Positions 43,946-52,479 of a stretch of DNA of 64,000 bases are shown here, piece by piece. The notes beneath the pieces are model-generated. The model searched no databases and was not told where the DNA came from. It was given only the letters and a program-made list of their open reading frames with translations. The stretch's first letter is position 1; every line of letters starts with the position of its first letter. The position numbers and the translations under genes are program-made. This stretch comes from Kineosporia babensis (GTDB lineage: Bacteria > Actinomycetota > Actinomycetes > Actinomycetales > Kineosporiaceae). Location of the stretch: NCBI RefSeq assembly GCF_021129305.1, contig NZ_JAJOMB010000001.1, forward strand, positions 496,001 through 560,000, given 5' to 3'.

Positions 43946-44860
43946 TCAGATGTCGATCCGGGTGGTCCGGCGGATCATCCAGAACCCGCCCGCGTACATC
44001 ACCAGGGCGATCACCAGGATCACCTGGCCGATCAGCGAGGAGGTGACCTTGTTCAGGGTGCCGGGGGCGATCACGTTCATCATCAGCAGCGAGCCGGCGC
44101 CCAGGAAGAGCACGATCCAGCTGGTGAACACCGCTCCGGACAGCATGGTGCGGACCTCGCGGCGCAGATCCTTGCGGGCCTCCAGGGTCTCGGACATCCC
44201 GCGCAGGGCGGTGACCACGGCACCACCGGCCCGGGCCTGGATGATCAGGGTCCGGGTCAGCAGCGAGAGCTCGCGGCTCGGCAGGCGCTCCTGCAGGTGG
44301 TCCAGCGCGTCGTTCAGCGGGGTGCCGATGTCGAGCTCGTGGGCCAGCCGGGCCATCTCGGTACCGGCCGGATCGTCCAGGTCCTCCCCGGCCATCCGGA
44401 TCGCCGAGCGCAGGGCGAGCCCGGCCGAGGTGGCGTTCGAGAGCACCCGCGCCACTTCCGGCAGCTGCCCCACGAACTCCTCCCGCCGCCGGGCCTCGCG
44501 CCGGTCCAGCACGGTCAGCGCCAGCCGGACCGCGGCGGCCGCCGCGAACAGGGCGAACCACCAGCTCAGCAGGCGGGAGGAGAAGACGAAGGTGAGCCCG
44601 GCCAGGGCGGCCAGGGCCAGCCAGATGTCGGCCATCCGCCAGCGCACGCCCGCCCGGTCCAGCCGTAGCTGCAGGCGGCGCCCGTGCCAGGTGCGGCGCA
44701 GCCGGACGTCGAACCGGTTGATCCAGCGGGCCGACGAGCGCTCGACCACGTCCAGGGCGGTGCGCTGGGCCAGGGTCTCGCGTTCGTTGGTGCCCAGAAC
44801 CCACTGCCAATAGCCCAGCACGGCGATCGCCAGTACGCCGAAGGCGGCCCCGAGGATCAT
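43946..44860 (-). CDS. tadB: Tad pilus inner-membrane protein TadB
   Basis: 304 residues, also with a type II secretion F domain: QLPEVARVLSNATSAGLALRSAIRMAGEDL, ELDIGTPLNDALDHLQERLP, LSLLTRTLIIQARAGGAVVTALRGMSETLE, LRREVRTMLSGA and two C-terminal helices. It partners TadC. The start overlaps the cpaF stop by ATGA. Confidence 0.9.
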   Translation of the reverse strand: MILGAAFGVLAIAVLGYWQWVLGTNERETLAQRTALDVVERSSARWINRFDVRLRRTWHGRRLQLRLDRAGVRWRMADIWLALAALAGLTFVFSSRLLSWWFALFAAAAAVRLALTVLDRREARRREEFVGQLPEVARVLSNATSAGLALRSAIRMAGEDLDDPAGTEMARLAHELDIGTPLNDALDHLQERLPSRELSLLTRTLIIQARAGGAVVTALRGMSETLEARKDLRREVRTMLSGAVFTSWIVLFLGAGSLLMMNVIAPGTLNKVTSSLIGQVILVIALVMYAGGFWMIRRTTRIDI

Positions 44861-46173
44861 CGCCGGTACTCCAGGAACTGCGGCGGGATCAGTTCGCCGC
44901 GCACGATCAGCCGGTCGGCCAGGGCGGCGGGCAGGCGGTGGCAGATGAACCGGCCGTTCACCACCCGGTCGGCGCCGGTCGGCTCGGCCTCGAAGTGCAT
45001 CAGCCGCTCCAGCCGGTACTCCTCGCGGCGTTTCGAGGTCACCGCGATCACCTCGACCACCCGGCGCGAGCCGTCGCCGAAGCGGGAGAGCTGGATGATC
45101 ACGTCGATCGCGTTGTTGATCTGGTCGCGGATCGCGGCGAAGGGCAGTTCCAGCTCACTCATCGTGGCCAGCGTCTCCAGCCGGGAGACCGCGTCCTGGG
45201 TGGAGTTGGCGTGCACGGTGGCCAGCGAGCCCTCGTGGCCGGTGTTCATCGCCTGCAGCATGTCCAGCGTCTCGCCGCCGCGGACCTCCCCCACGATGAT
45301 CCGGTCGGGCCGCATCCGCAGGCTGTTGCGGACCAGGTCGCGGATGGTGATCTCGCCCCGGCCCTCGATGTTGGAGGGCCGGGCCTCCAGGCTGACCACG
45401 TGCTCCTGCTCCAGCCGCAGCTCGGCCGCGTCCTCCACCGTGATGATCCGCTCGTGCGCCGGGATGAACGCCGAAAGCGCATTCAGCATGGTGGTCTTGC
45501 CGGTACCGGTACCACCCGAGATCAGCACGTTGAACCGGGCCCGGACCATCGCCGCCAGCAGCATCGCGGTGCTGGTGTCGACCGCGCCGATCTCGGCCAT
45601 CCGGGCCATCGGGATCGGCGCCGGGAAGCGGCGGATGGTCAGCGTGGGCCCGGTGAGCGCAAGGGGCGGGATGACCACGTTCACCCGCTCACCGCCGGCG
45701 AGCCGAGCGTCCACCATCGGGCTCGACTCGTCCACCCGGCGGTTCACGGTGGAGACGATCCGGTCGATGGTCTGGTAGAGCTGCTCCTCGCTGGCGAAGG
45801 CGAAGGGGGCGCGTTCCAGCCGTCCCGACCGCTCGATGTAGACGTCCTTGGGCCCGTTCACCATGATTTCGGTGACTGACGGGTCGGCCAGCAACGGCTC
45901 CAGCACGCCCAGGCCGAGCGAGTCGTCGATCACCCGGCGGATCAGCTGGGTGCGTTCGGTGCCCGAGAGCATCGGGCCCTCGCGGCTCAGGATCCGGGCC
46001 AGCACCCGTTCCAGCCGGGTGCGCCGCTGAGCCGGTTCCAGCGACGAGAGTTCGGCCAGGTTGAGCTCTTCCAGCAGGGCCCGGCGGTAGCGCTCGACGT
46101 GCGCCTCGAACTGCCGGGCGGCATCCTCCCGGCTGCCCCGGTCGCCGGCCGAGCGCAGATCTTTCAGCCCCAC
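44857..46173 (-). CDS. cpaF: Tad pilus secretion ATPase CpaF/TadA
   Basis: About 438 residues from a GTG that overlaps the preceding stop. N-terminal helical domain, then SVTEIMVNGPKDVYIERSG (CpaF-specific), Walker A SGGTGTGKTT near residue 218, the Asp box (ERIITVEDAAEL), Walker B-like MRPDRIIVGEVRGGE and the His box GHEGSLATVHAN. It powers assembly and possibly retraction of Flp pili at the TadB/TadC platform. Confidence 0.95.
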   Translation of the reverse strand: MGLKDLRSAGDRGSREDAARQFEAHVERYRRALLEELNLAELSSLEPAQRRTRLERVLARILSREGPMLSGTERTQLIRRVIDDSLGLGVLEPLLADPSVTEIMVNGPKDVYIERSGRLERAPFAFASEEQLYQTIDRIVSTVNRRVDESSPMVDARLAGGERVNVVIPPLALTGPTLTIRRFPAPIPMARMAEIGAVDTSTAMLLAAMVRARFNVLISGGTGTGKTTMLNALSAFIPAHERIITVEDAAELRLEQEHVVSLEARPSNIEGRGEITIRDLVRNSLRMRPDRIIVGEVRGGETLDMLQAMNTGHEGSLATVHANSTQDAVSRLETLATMSELELPFAAIRDQINNAIDVIIQLSRFGDGSRRVVEVIAVTSKRREEYRLERLMHFEAEPTGADRVVNGRFICHRLPAALADRLIVRGELIPPQFLEYRR

Positions 46174-46529
46174 GGCGGCACCGCCTGTTCCGACTCGAAC
46201 CAAGCGGTTCGGGAGACCTCCGGGCCGACCGACAGACCAGGGACGATGATCGGCATCTGGAGTGTCACCCGCACCGACGGGCTCTCCCCGCCTTGCAGCG
46301 AAACCTGCATCCCGTCCTCCAGCCAGTCCGGAACCGAGCGCCGGGCCGAGGTTTCCGGATCACCGTCGCCCTGGCTGACGGTTCGGGCCGCGGCCCGGGA
46401 AGCTGCGCTGGCCGCCTGCACGGTGGCGGCGGCAATGGTGAGCTGCAGGGCGGCGAGCAGGCCGATGGCCAGGTAGGGAATCGCCCCCAGCAGCTCGATA
46501 CTGGCCTGCCCCCGGTCTTTTACGGCCAT
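46164..46529 (-). CDS. TadE-like minor pilin
   Basis: 121 residues. MAVKDRG is followed by QASIELLGAIPYLAIGLLAAL: a type III prepilin-style site with Glu+5 and a hydrophobic helix. A secreted domain of about 90 residues follows. It should be processed by the same peptidase as Flp. It overlaps the end of the upstream cpaE-tadE fusion by 10 bases and the start of cpaF by 10 bases. Confidence 0.82.
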   Translation of the reverse strand: MAVKDRGQASIELLGAIPYLAIGLLAALQLTIAAATVQAASAASRAAARTVSQGDGDPETSARRSVPDWLEDGMQVSLQGGESPSVRVTLQMPIIVPGLSVGPEVSRTAWFESEQAVPPWG

Positions 46530-48097
46530 CTGCCCTCGAATCGCATCTGCGCCGTCGAGGTCGCGTTCAGCGCATCGCCGAACAGCGCGGCCACGCCGGG
46601 GATGAAGGCCGGGGTGGTGACCTGGACGGTGACCTCGGAATCGGGATCGAACCAGCGCGGATCACCACCCCCGCCGCCCAGCGTCACCTGGGCGCCGTCC
46701 TGCCAGGCTCCGGGCAGTTCGGCTCGGGCCCGGGCCTCGATGTCGCCGAAGCCGTACTCCGGTGAGACCGCCACCCGGGCCGCCGCGCTGGCCGCCTGCC
46801 CGGCCAGCACATGGCTGTAGCCGATCATCACGCCCTGCACCAGGCAGGCCAGCAGAATGCCGATCAGCGGCAGCAGGCCCATCAACTCGACCGCCGCCTG
46901 CCCAGCGTCCCGTTTCCGAGCAGCCCTCCGGCCCGTCGCCGCCACCGGTTCGGCGGGCTGCCGGGCGCCCAGCGATTCGGCCACCCGGGCCAGCGCGCGG
47001 CGAGTGTCCCGGTCCACCAGCCGCTGCGGCTCGCCGGTGTTGGCCGCAGCCTCGAAGGCCCGGAACGCGGCCGGCACCCCGAACTCGCTGATCGGCAGCC
47101 GGGCCAGGCGGGCGGCCAGGTCGGGCTGCACCTCGACGCCGCGCGAGATGCGGTTGAGCAGCACCGTCACGTCTTTCTCGGGCCGTAGCCGCAGCCTTTC
47201 CCACAACTTGGCGGTGCGCCGGCAGCCGCGCATGCTCAGCACATCCGGGGTGGCCACCAGCACCGCCCGGTCGGCGATCTCGACCGCCGAGGCCCCGGCC
47301 GGAGTGAGCACGCTGCCCAGGTCCAGCACCACCACGTCGAAGCGGGACTTCAGCGCGCCGATCACCGCCCGGCCCACCGCCTCGGTGATCTCCTCGCCCC
47401 GCTCCCCCTCGCGCGGGGCGAGCAGCACGCTCAACCCCGAACTGTGCCGGAACAGGACGTCGTCCAGGGTCTGCGCGGAGATCTCCCCGACCAGGCCGAT
47501 CAGGTCGGTGATGTCGCGGCGATGGGTGATGTTGAGCAGCGTGGCCAGGTCGCCGCTCTGCAGGTCCAGGTCGACCAGACAGGCCCGGCGCCCGGCGGCC
47601 GCCGCCTCCAGAGCGGTGTGCACGGCGATGGTGCTGGTGCCGACCCCGCCCTTGCTGCCGGCCAGGGCCAGCACGTGGCCACTGCCGAGCACCCGGGCGT
47701 TGTCCCCGGCGATGTGGCTGCGCACCAGACCGGCCCAGGCGGCGGCACTCTCGATCCGCTGGCCCAGGTCGTCGATGGTGAAGCCGAGCGGGGCGATGCT
47801 GCGAGCCCCGGCCTCCATCGCCACCCGGAACAGCTCCGGGTCGGAGGTGGAGGACAGCAGCAGGATGCCGACGAACGGGTCCTGCCGGGCGATCTGCCGG
47901 ATCAGGTCGAGCACCGGTATCGGGCCCAGGGTTTCGGAGACGATCAGCACGTCGGGCTGGAAACCCGCCACTGCGTCGGCCACCTCGGCCGAGGTGGCGC
48001 TGACGTGGACCAGTTCGTCGCCGAGTTCCTCGGCCACCGACGAAACCCGCTGCACCGTCAGGTCGTCCGCGCTACCGAGCAGCAATCTGCGGTTCAT
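46520..48097 (-). CDS. CpaE-like ATPase fused to a TadE-like pseudopilin
   Basis: 525 residues. Residues 1-120 form a pseudo-receiver as in CpaE (DVLIVSETLGPIPVLDLIRQI, ILLLSSTSDPELF). Residues ~140-385 are a ParA/MinD-type ATPase with the deviant Walker A GSKGGVGTSTI and LVDLDLQSGDLATLL. From residue ~390 the reading frame continues into RKRDAG-QAAVELMGLLPLIGILLACLV and a ~100-residue secreted domain, a complete TadE pseudopilin. No in-frame start codon precedes that helix, so the fusion is real at sequence level. The peptidase-like site after Gly399 (codon 400 at 46900) could free the two parts. Other Tad loci usually keep them separate. Confidence 0.85.
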   Translation of the reverse strand: MNRRLLLGSADDLTVQRVSSVAEELGDELVHVSATSAEVADAVAGFQPDVLIVSETLGPIPVLDLIRQIARQDPFVGILLLSSTSDPELFRVAMEAGARSIAPLGFTIDDLGQRIESAAAWAGLVRSHIAGDNARVLGSGHVLALAGSKGGVGTSTIAVHTALEAAAAGRRACLVDLDLQSGDLATLLNITHRRDITDLIGLVGEISAQTLDDVLFRHSSGLSVLLAPREGERGEEITEAVGRAVIGALKSRFDVVVLDLGSVLTPAGASAVEIADRAVLVATPDVLSMRGCRRTAKLWERLRLRPEKDVTVLLNRISRGVEVQPDLAARLARLPISEFGVPAAFRAFEAAANTGEPQRLVDRDTRRALARVAESLGARQPAEPVAATGRRAARKRDAGQAAVELMGLLPLIGILLACLVQGVMIGYSHVLAGQAASAAARVAVSPEYGFGDIEARARAELPGAWQDGAQVTLGGGGGDPRWFDPDSEVTVQVTTPAFIPGVAALFGDALNATSTAQMRFEGRWP

Positions 48098-48852
48098 GGC
48101 CCGTTCCCCGCCGCTTTGGTGGTGCCCAGCATCTTCTGCCCGTCCAGCACGTCGGCGGCGCCCGGCTGCTTGGACCGGGTCCCCGGGGCGACCAGGGCCA
48201 GGCGCACCTTGGTGGCGAAACTCTCGGCGTAGGTGACCTTCAGGCTGTCGTCCCGGTCGAGCGCGAAGGTCACCGGCACCACCTCGTTCTGCTGGAAGTC
48301 GCCGGCCTCCTGATCGGGTGCGTCGACCCGCTGCAGCGCCCCGATCGCCAGCACCTGGGCGTTGCTGACGATCACCCGGGCCTGGTCCACGTCCTGGGTG
48401 GCGCCGTCGGAGTTGGTGCTACGGACCTTGAAGGTGCCGTAGATGTCGACCAGGTCACCCTTCTGGATCTTCCCGGCCACCCCGGTCTCGGCGTCGATCA
48501 GGATGGCGATCTCGCTCTGCCCGGGTTGCAGCTCCGGCGGCGAGGCGGCCATCCCCTCCTGCAGCATCGCCCCCTCGGGGATGTCGGTGGTGGCGACCAG
48601 GCCGCGTGAGGTGTCGAACGACTGGATCGCCGCCTCCGGCAACCACTTCGAGGGCAGCTCGACCTCCTCCACCGCATCCTCGGTGATCGGCTCGTTCTTG
48701 GCGACGTCGCTGGTGAAGCGGTAGCTGGTGGTCATCGGCCCGACCTGGCGGCCGATGTCGGTGACGTAGCCGGCGATCATCACGAACACCGCGACCGCCC
48801 CGAGCACGGCGACCGCCATGAGCAGCACGCCGCGCCGCTGTCGCGGATTCAT
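48094..48852 (-). CDS. cpaB: Tad pilus periplasmic protein CpaB/RcpC
   Basis: 252 residues. An N-terminal helix (GVLLMAVAVLGAVAVFVMIAGYV) is followed by a SAF domain (VAKNEPITEDAVEEVELPSKWLPEA...GLVATTDIPEGAMLQEGM) and an RcpC-like domain (GKIQKGDLVDIYGTF). In diderms it works with the secretin; monoderms use a version without one. The ATG at 48852 has GGAGGG upstream. It is the first gene of the Tad operon. Confidence 0.88.
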   Translation of the reverse strand: MNPRQRRGVLLMAVAVLGAVAVFVMIAGYVTDIGRQVGPMTTSYRFTSDVAKNEPITEDAVEEVELPSKWLPEAAIQSFDTSRGLVATTDIPEGAMLQEGMAASPPELQPGQSEIAILIDAETGVAGKIQKGDLVDIYGTFKVRSTNSDGATQDVDQARVIVSNAQVLAIGALQRVDAPDQEAGDFQQNEVVPVTFALDRDDSLKVTYAESFATKVRLALVAPGTRSKQPGAADVLDGQKMLGTTKAAGNGP

Positions 48853-48950
48853 CCCTGCCACCCTCCAGCGCGTAAACCACCAGGTTGGGCCCTCAATGGG
48901 CCCGGCCGGGCCCCGTCAGTGACCTTGAGTTGAAGTAAGGTAACAGAGGA

Positions 48951-49469
48951 TTGTGTAATCAAACGGGCAAAGCCGGAGAATCGGTCATCGGTCGTTACCT
49001 GAGCGACACCCCTCGTAGCGGCGGGACACCTCTGTCCCGCCGCTGGTGGTCGTTCCCGGAGGAGGACGGGGCCGAGCCCACCCCGGCCCGCATCCTGATC
49101 GGCACCAGCATCGGCCTGGCCACCACCGTGGTCGCCTTCCTGGTGCCCCAGACCCTGCTGATCGCGATCGCCTTCGGCACCGCCGACTACACTTCCGGGC
49201 GCGCCGGCGGCATCGGCTTCACCCTGCTGTCCGTTCTGGTGGTCGGGTTCGCCTGCAGCTCAGGGGCATTCGTGGCGGCCCGGGAACTGCGCCGGGCCGA
49301 GCTGGATCAGCTGGACAGCCTGCGTACCGCGCTGGTCCCACCCGCTCTGGTGGCCGTGGGGATCGCCGTGCACGGTCTGATCGGCGGCGGTGGGTGGCCG
49401 GGTTTTCTCTTGCTTCTGGGGACGTCTTTGCCGGCGATCGCGTTCAGTGCTCGCTGGGGCGCGCGGTAA
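48951..49469 (+). CDS. Hypothetical membrane protein, 172 residues
   Basis: Four predicted helices: ILIGTSIGLATTVVAFLVPQTLLIAIAF, GIGFTLLSVLVVGFACSSGAFVAA, LVPPALVAVGIAVHGLIGG and FLLLLGTSLPAIAFSA. The TTG at 48951 is the first available start, with AGAGGA directly upstream (poor spacing), so the N-terminus is uncertain. No family recognised. Divergent from cpaB and ended by a perfect palindromic terminator. Confidence 0.6.
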   Translation: MCNQTGKAGESVIGRYLSDTPRSGGTPLSRRWWSFPEEDGAEPTPARILIGTSIGLATTVVAFLVPQTLLIAIAFGTADYTSGRAGGIGFTLLSVLVVGFACSSGAFVAARELRRAELDQLDSLRTALVPPALVAVGIAVHGLIGGGGWPGFLLLLGTSLPAIAFSARWGAR

Positions 49470-49480
49470 CCGTTCAAAGC

Positions 49481-49528
49481 AGAGGACGTCGGTGACCGGC
49501 CCGCGCGGGCCGGTCACCGACGTCCTCT
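49481..49528. terminator. Perfect 48-base palindrome, bidirectional terminator
   Basis: The 24-base arms (AGAGGACGTCGG... outward) are exactly complementary with no unpaired loop. It lies between convergent genes. Confidence 0.85.
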
Positions 49529-49539
49529 GGTCGGGTTTC

Positions 49540-50022
49540 TCAGTTCTTGCTCAGGTCCTCGAGGTACTGCTCCAGCCCGGCCACCACCATCATGTGGTCC
49601 TCCACCTCGGGCAGGCCGGAGACGGTGACCGTGCCGACCGTGCCCACCCCGTGCACGTGCACCGGGAACGAGCCGCCGTGCGCCGCGTAGCGCTGCGGGT
49701 CGAGCCGGAAGCGCTCCTCGAAGCTCACCCCGTCGGCCGCGGCCCGCCGCCCGACCAGTAGCGAGGACTGGCCGAAGCGGTCCACCACCGCGGCCTTGCG
49801 CAGGATCCAGGCGTCGTTGTCGGCGCTGGTACCGGGCAGGGCGTAGTGGAAGAGCTGCTGGCCGTTGCGGCGCAGGTCGACCGTGACCGGGGCGCGGCGG
49901 GCGGCGGCCAGCTCGACCAGGATGATGCCGATCTGCCAGGCGTCGTCGTTGTCGAAGCCGGGCAGCCGCAGGCGACGCTCCTGATCTTCCAGTTCCTCGA
50001 TCAAGGCATCAAGTTCGCTCAT
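49540..50022 (-). CDS. HbpS/UPF0303-like (PF03928-type) protein
   Basis: 160 residues. The pattern LRLPGFDNDDAWQIGIILVELAAARRAPVTVDLRRNGQQLFHYALPGTSADNDAWILRKAAVVDRFGQSSL followed by AAHGGSFPVHVHGVGTVGTVTVSGLPEVEDHMMVVAGL is the UPF0303/heme-degrading-domain fold. Members form oligomers; some bind haem or take part in redox sensing. The specific role here is unknown. It lies 11 bases downstream of hspR and may be at the end of the chaperone operon. Confidence 0.85.
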   Translation of the reverse strand: MSELDALIEELEDQERRLRLPGFDNDDAWQIGIILVELAAARRAPVTVDLRRNGQQLFHYALPGTSADNDAWILRKAAVVDRFGQSSLLVGRRAAADGVSFEERFRLDPQRYAAHGGSFPVHVHGVGTVGTVTVSGLPEVEDHMMVVAGLEQYLEDLSKN

Positions 50023-50033
50023 GCTGCTCAGTC

Positions 50034-50510
50034 TTACCGGCTCGGCCGCCAGACGACCAGCGCCGTCGAGGTGGTGGGGCGCTGCGGGCGCCGGCCCGGG
50101 GGCACCGCCGTGATGTCCCCGCCGGGCCCGGCCGCGAACACCCGGCCGCCGCTGCGCAGCTTGGCCTGGGCCAGCCGCAGTTCGTCGATCAGCTGGTCGA
50201 GCTGTCCCCGCAGGGCGCGGTTCTCGTACTCCAGCTCCAGGATCCGCTTGATCCCGGCCAGGTTCACGCCCTCCTCCTGGGAAAGCCGTTGCACCTCACG
50301 CAGAGACGCGACGTCACGGGCGGAGTAGCGCCGGCCCCGGCCGGCCGACCGGCCCGGGGTCACCAGGCCGAGCCGGTCGTACTGCCGCAGGGTCTGCGGG
50401 TGCATCCCGGCCAGTTCCGCGGCCACCGAGATGACGAAGATGGGAGCGTCCGGGTCGACGTTGTAGTCCACTTTGACCCGGCGGGTGCGGGCCTTGCCTT
50501 CGTCAGCCAT
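50034..50510 (-). CDS. hspR: Heat-shock repressor HspR (MerR family)
   Basis: 158 residues. MerR-type winged helix-turn-helix: PIFVISVAAELAGMHPQTLRQYDRLGLVTPGRSAGRGRRYSARDVASLREVQRLSQEEGVNLAGIKRIL, followed by a coiled coil (LEYENRALRGQLDQLIDELRLAQAKL) and a disordered tail. HspR, with DnaK as co-repressor in studied actinobacteria, binds HAIR elements upstream of dnaK and clpB. Both loci here have such elements. Confidence 0.93.
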   Translation of the reverse strand: MADEGKARTRRVKVDYNVDPDAPIFVISVAAELAGMHPQTLRQYDRLGLVTPGRSAGRGRRYSARDVASLREVQRLSQEEGVNLAGIKRILELEYENRALRGQLDQLIDELRLAQAKLRSGGRVFAAGPGGDITAVPPGRRPQRPTTSTALVVWRPSR

Positions 50511-50539
50511 GACCTGGCCTCCGTGTCGTTGCGAACCGC

Positions 50540-51607
50540 TCAGCGGGAGTCGTCGAGATGGGCGAACAGATCAGCCCTCGGGTTCTCGCCCGAGGTGGCC
50601 TCGGCGAAGGTGCGCAGCGCCTCCCGCGCCTTGCCGTCGACCCGCTGCGGCACCGCCACCTGCAGCATCACCAGCAGGTCACCGGTGCGCTTGGCAGTCT
50701 TCACGCCGCGGCCGCGGGCCCGCAGGGTGCGCCCGGACGGAGTGCCCGCCGGAACCTTCAGCTTCACCCGCGAACCGTCCGGGGTGGGTACCTCGATCTC
50801 GGTGCCGAAGACCGCCTCGGGGAAGGTGACCGGCACGGTGATCCGCACGTCGGCGCCGTCCAGGGTGAAGATCGGGTGCGGCTCGACCGAAACCGTGACC
50901 CACAGGTCGCCCGGCTCGCCCCCCATCTCGGAGGTCTTGCCCTTGCCGCGCAGCCGCACCTTCTGGCCGTCGCGCACCCCGGCCGGGATCCGCGCGGTGA
51001 TGTTGCGCAGGCCCGACTGCGGGTCGTCGACCCGCAGGTTCAACTGGGCCCCCTCCATCGCCTGACGGAAGGTGAGGGTGGCGGTGGCGTTCAGGTCGCC
51101 GCCGCGCATCGGACCGCGCGGGGAACGGAAATTGCCGTTGCCGGTAGCACTTCCGGGCGGGAAGAGGCCGCTGAGCATGTCCTCGAAGATCGGGGACTCA
51201 GCTCCGCCGCCGTACGCCCCGGCCCCGGGGCTGTAGCGCACCCGCTGCTGGCCACCGGCGCCGGGCATACCGCCGCCCTGACCGAACAGGTTGCCCAGCA
51301 GGTCCTCGAAACCGGCGGCCCCGCCGCCCGCGGTCGGCCCACCGCCGCCGGCCGTGAACCGCGCACCGCCGCGTGACATCGCGCGGATCGCGTCGTACTG
51401 CTGGCGCTGTTCCGGGTCGGAGAGCACCGCGTACGCCTCGCCGACCTCCTTGAACCGCTTCTCCGCCGCCGGGTCACCCGGATTGGCGTCCGGGTGGTGG
51501 GTGCGGGCGACCTTGCGGTACGCCTTCTTGATGTCCGCCGCGGTGGCGTTCTGCGGCACCCCGAGGACGGAATAGAAGTCCTTTTCGAACCAGTCCTGGC
51601 CCGCCAT
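50540..51607 (-). CDS. dnaJ: DnaJ-family co-chaperone without zinc finger
   Basis: 355 residues. J domain with HPD in [15 protein letters not shown], a Gly-rich region (~80-150), then the two C-terminal substrate-binding beta domains ([81 protein letters not shown]). No Cys zinc finger, so it is a type II (CbpA/DnaJ1-like) protein. It delivers clients to DnaK. It is separated from grpE by a 74-base gap with a hairpin and is followed by hspR. Confidence 0.95.
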   Translation of the reverse strand: MAGQDWFEKDFYSVLGVPQNATAADIKKAYRKVARTHHPDANPGDPAAEKRFKEVGEAYAVLSDPEQRQQYDAIRAMSRGGARFTAGGGGPTAGGGAAGFEDLLGNLFGQGGGMPGAGGQQRVRYSPGAGAYGGGAESPIFEDMLSGLFPPGSATGNGNFRSPRGPMRGGDLNATATLTFRQAMEGAQLNLRVDDPQSGLRNITARIPAGVRDGQKVRLRGKGKTSEMGGEPGDLWVTVSVEPHPIFTLDGADVRITVPVTFPEAVFGTEIEVPTPDGSRVKLKVPAGTPSGRTLRARGRGVKTAKRTGDLLVMLQVAVPQRVDGKAREALRTFAEATSGENPRADLFAHLDDSR

Positions 51608-51636
51608 GTGTCTCTCTCCTAGCGCCGCCTACCCGA

Positions 51637-51670
51637 ACCGGCCCGGGAGAACCAGGTCTCCCGGGCCGGT
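51637..51670 (-). promoter_or_regulatory. Strong hairpin between grpE and dnaJ
   Basis: A perfect 14-bp stem (51637-51650 with 51657-51670) and 6-base loop, 11 bases after the grpE stop. There is no U-run, so partial termination or transcript processing that lowers dnaJ-hspR relative to dnaK-grpE is more likely than full termination. Confidence 0.65.
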
Positions 51671-51681
51671 CCGGCCGGGTA

Positions 51682-52479
51682 TCAGTTGGGGTCGGCGACG
51701 GCGACCCGGGCTGCCCGCAGCACCCGGTCACCATTGCGATAACCGGGCTGGAGCACCTGGACGACGGTGGTCGTCGTGGTGCCCTCGGCCAGTTCCGCCT
51801 CGGTGTGCATGAGCGCCTCGTGCACCTCCGGGTCGAAGGCCTCCCCGGCCTCGCCGTAGCGAGCCAGACCGAACCGCTCGAGCACCGCCTCGAGCTTCTC
51901 GGCGATCGCCGCGAACGGCCCGGACTCCAGGTCGCCGTGCTGACGGGCCAGGTGGACGGCGTCCAGCACCGGAAGCAGCGCCTCCAGCACTCCGGCGATC
52001 GCCGTCTCCTTGGCCACGTCCCGGTCACGGTCGACCCGGCGCCGGTAGTTCACGAACTCGGCCTGCAGACGCTGCAGGTCGTCGAGCCGCTCGGCAGCCG
52101 AGGAACGGGCGGCGTCGAGGTCGGCCAGAATCCCGTCCAGCGAAACCTCCTCAGCCGTCACGTCTTCTCCGTCCTCGACCGTTTCGGCCTTCTCGTCGTT
52201 CTCGTCCGGCTCCGGCTGATCAGCACGATCAGTTCCCTCGGCCGGACCTTCCTGGTCGGCGGTGTCGCTACCGTCGGCCTCGTCCGGTTCGGCGGCAGGC
52301 GCCGCGGCGGCGTGCTTGCCACCGTTCTTGCCGGCCTGCCCGGCGGCCTCGGCCGGCTCCTTCGAGCCGGCCGATTCCTCGCGCACCTCACCGGTTTCCG
52401 GATCGAGCCGACGTCGGTCGCGGATGACCGGGCCCGAGGGGCCCTGGTCGTCCGACGGATCGACAGTCTGCTCACCCAT
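51682..52479 (-). CDS. grpE: Nucleotide exchange factor GrpE
   Basis: 265 residues, longer than usual because of a ~100-residue acidic, disordered N-terminus (GPAEGTDRADQPEPDENDEKAE). The coiled coil (LADLDAARSSAAERLDDLQRLQAEFVNYRRRVDRDRD) and the C-terminal beta wing (DPEVHEALMHTEAELAEGTTTTTVVQVLQPGYRNGDRVLRAARV) are canonical. It releases ADP from DnaK. The ATG overlaps the dnaK stop by one base (TGATG). Confidence 0.95.
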   Translation of the reverse strand: MGEQTVDPSDDQGPSGPVIRDRRRLDPETGEVREESAGSKEPAEAAGQAGKNGGKHAAAAPAAEPDEADGSDTADQEGPAEGTDRADQPEPDENDEKAETVEDGEDVTAEEVSLDGILADLDAARSSAAERLDDLQRLQAEFVNYRRRVDRDRDVAKETAIAGVLEALLPVLDAVHLARQHGDLESGPFAAIAEKLEAVLERFGLARYGEAGEAFDPEVHEALMHTEAELAEGTTTTTVVQVLQPGYRNGDRVLRAARVAVADPN

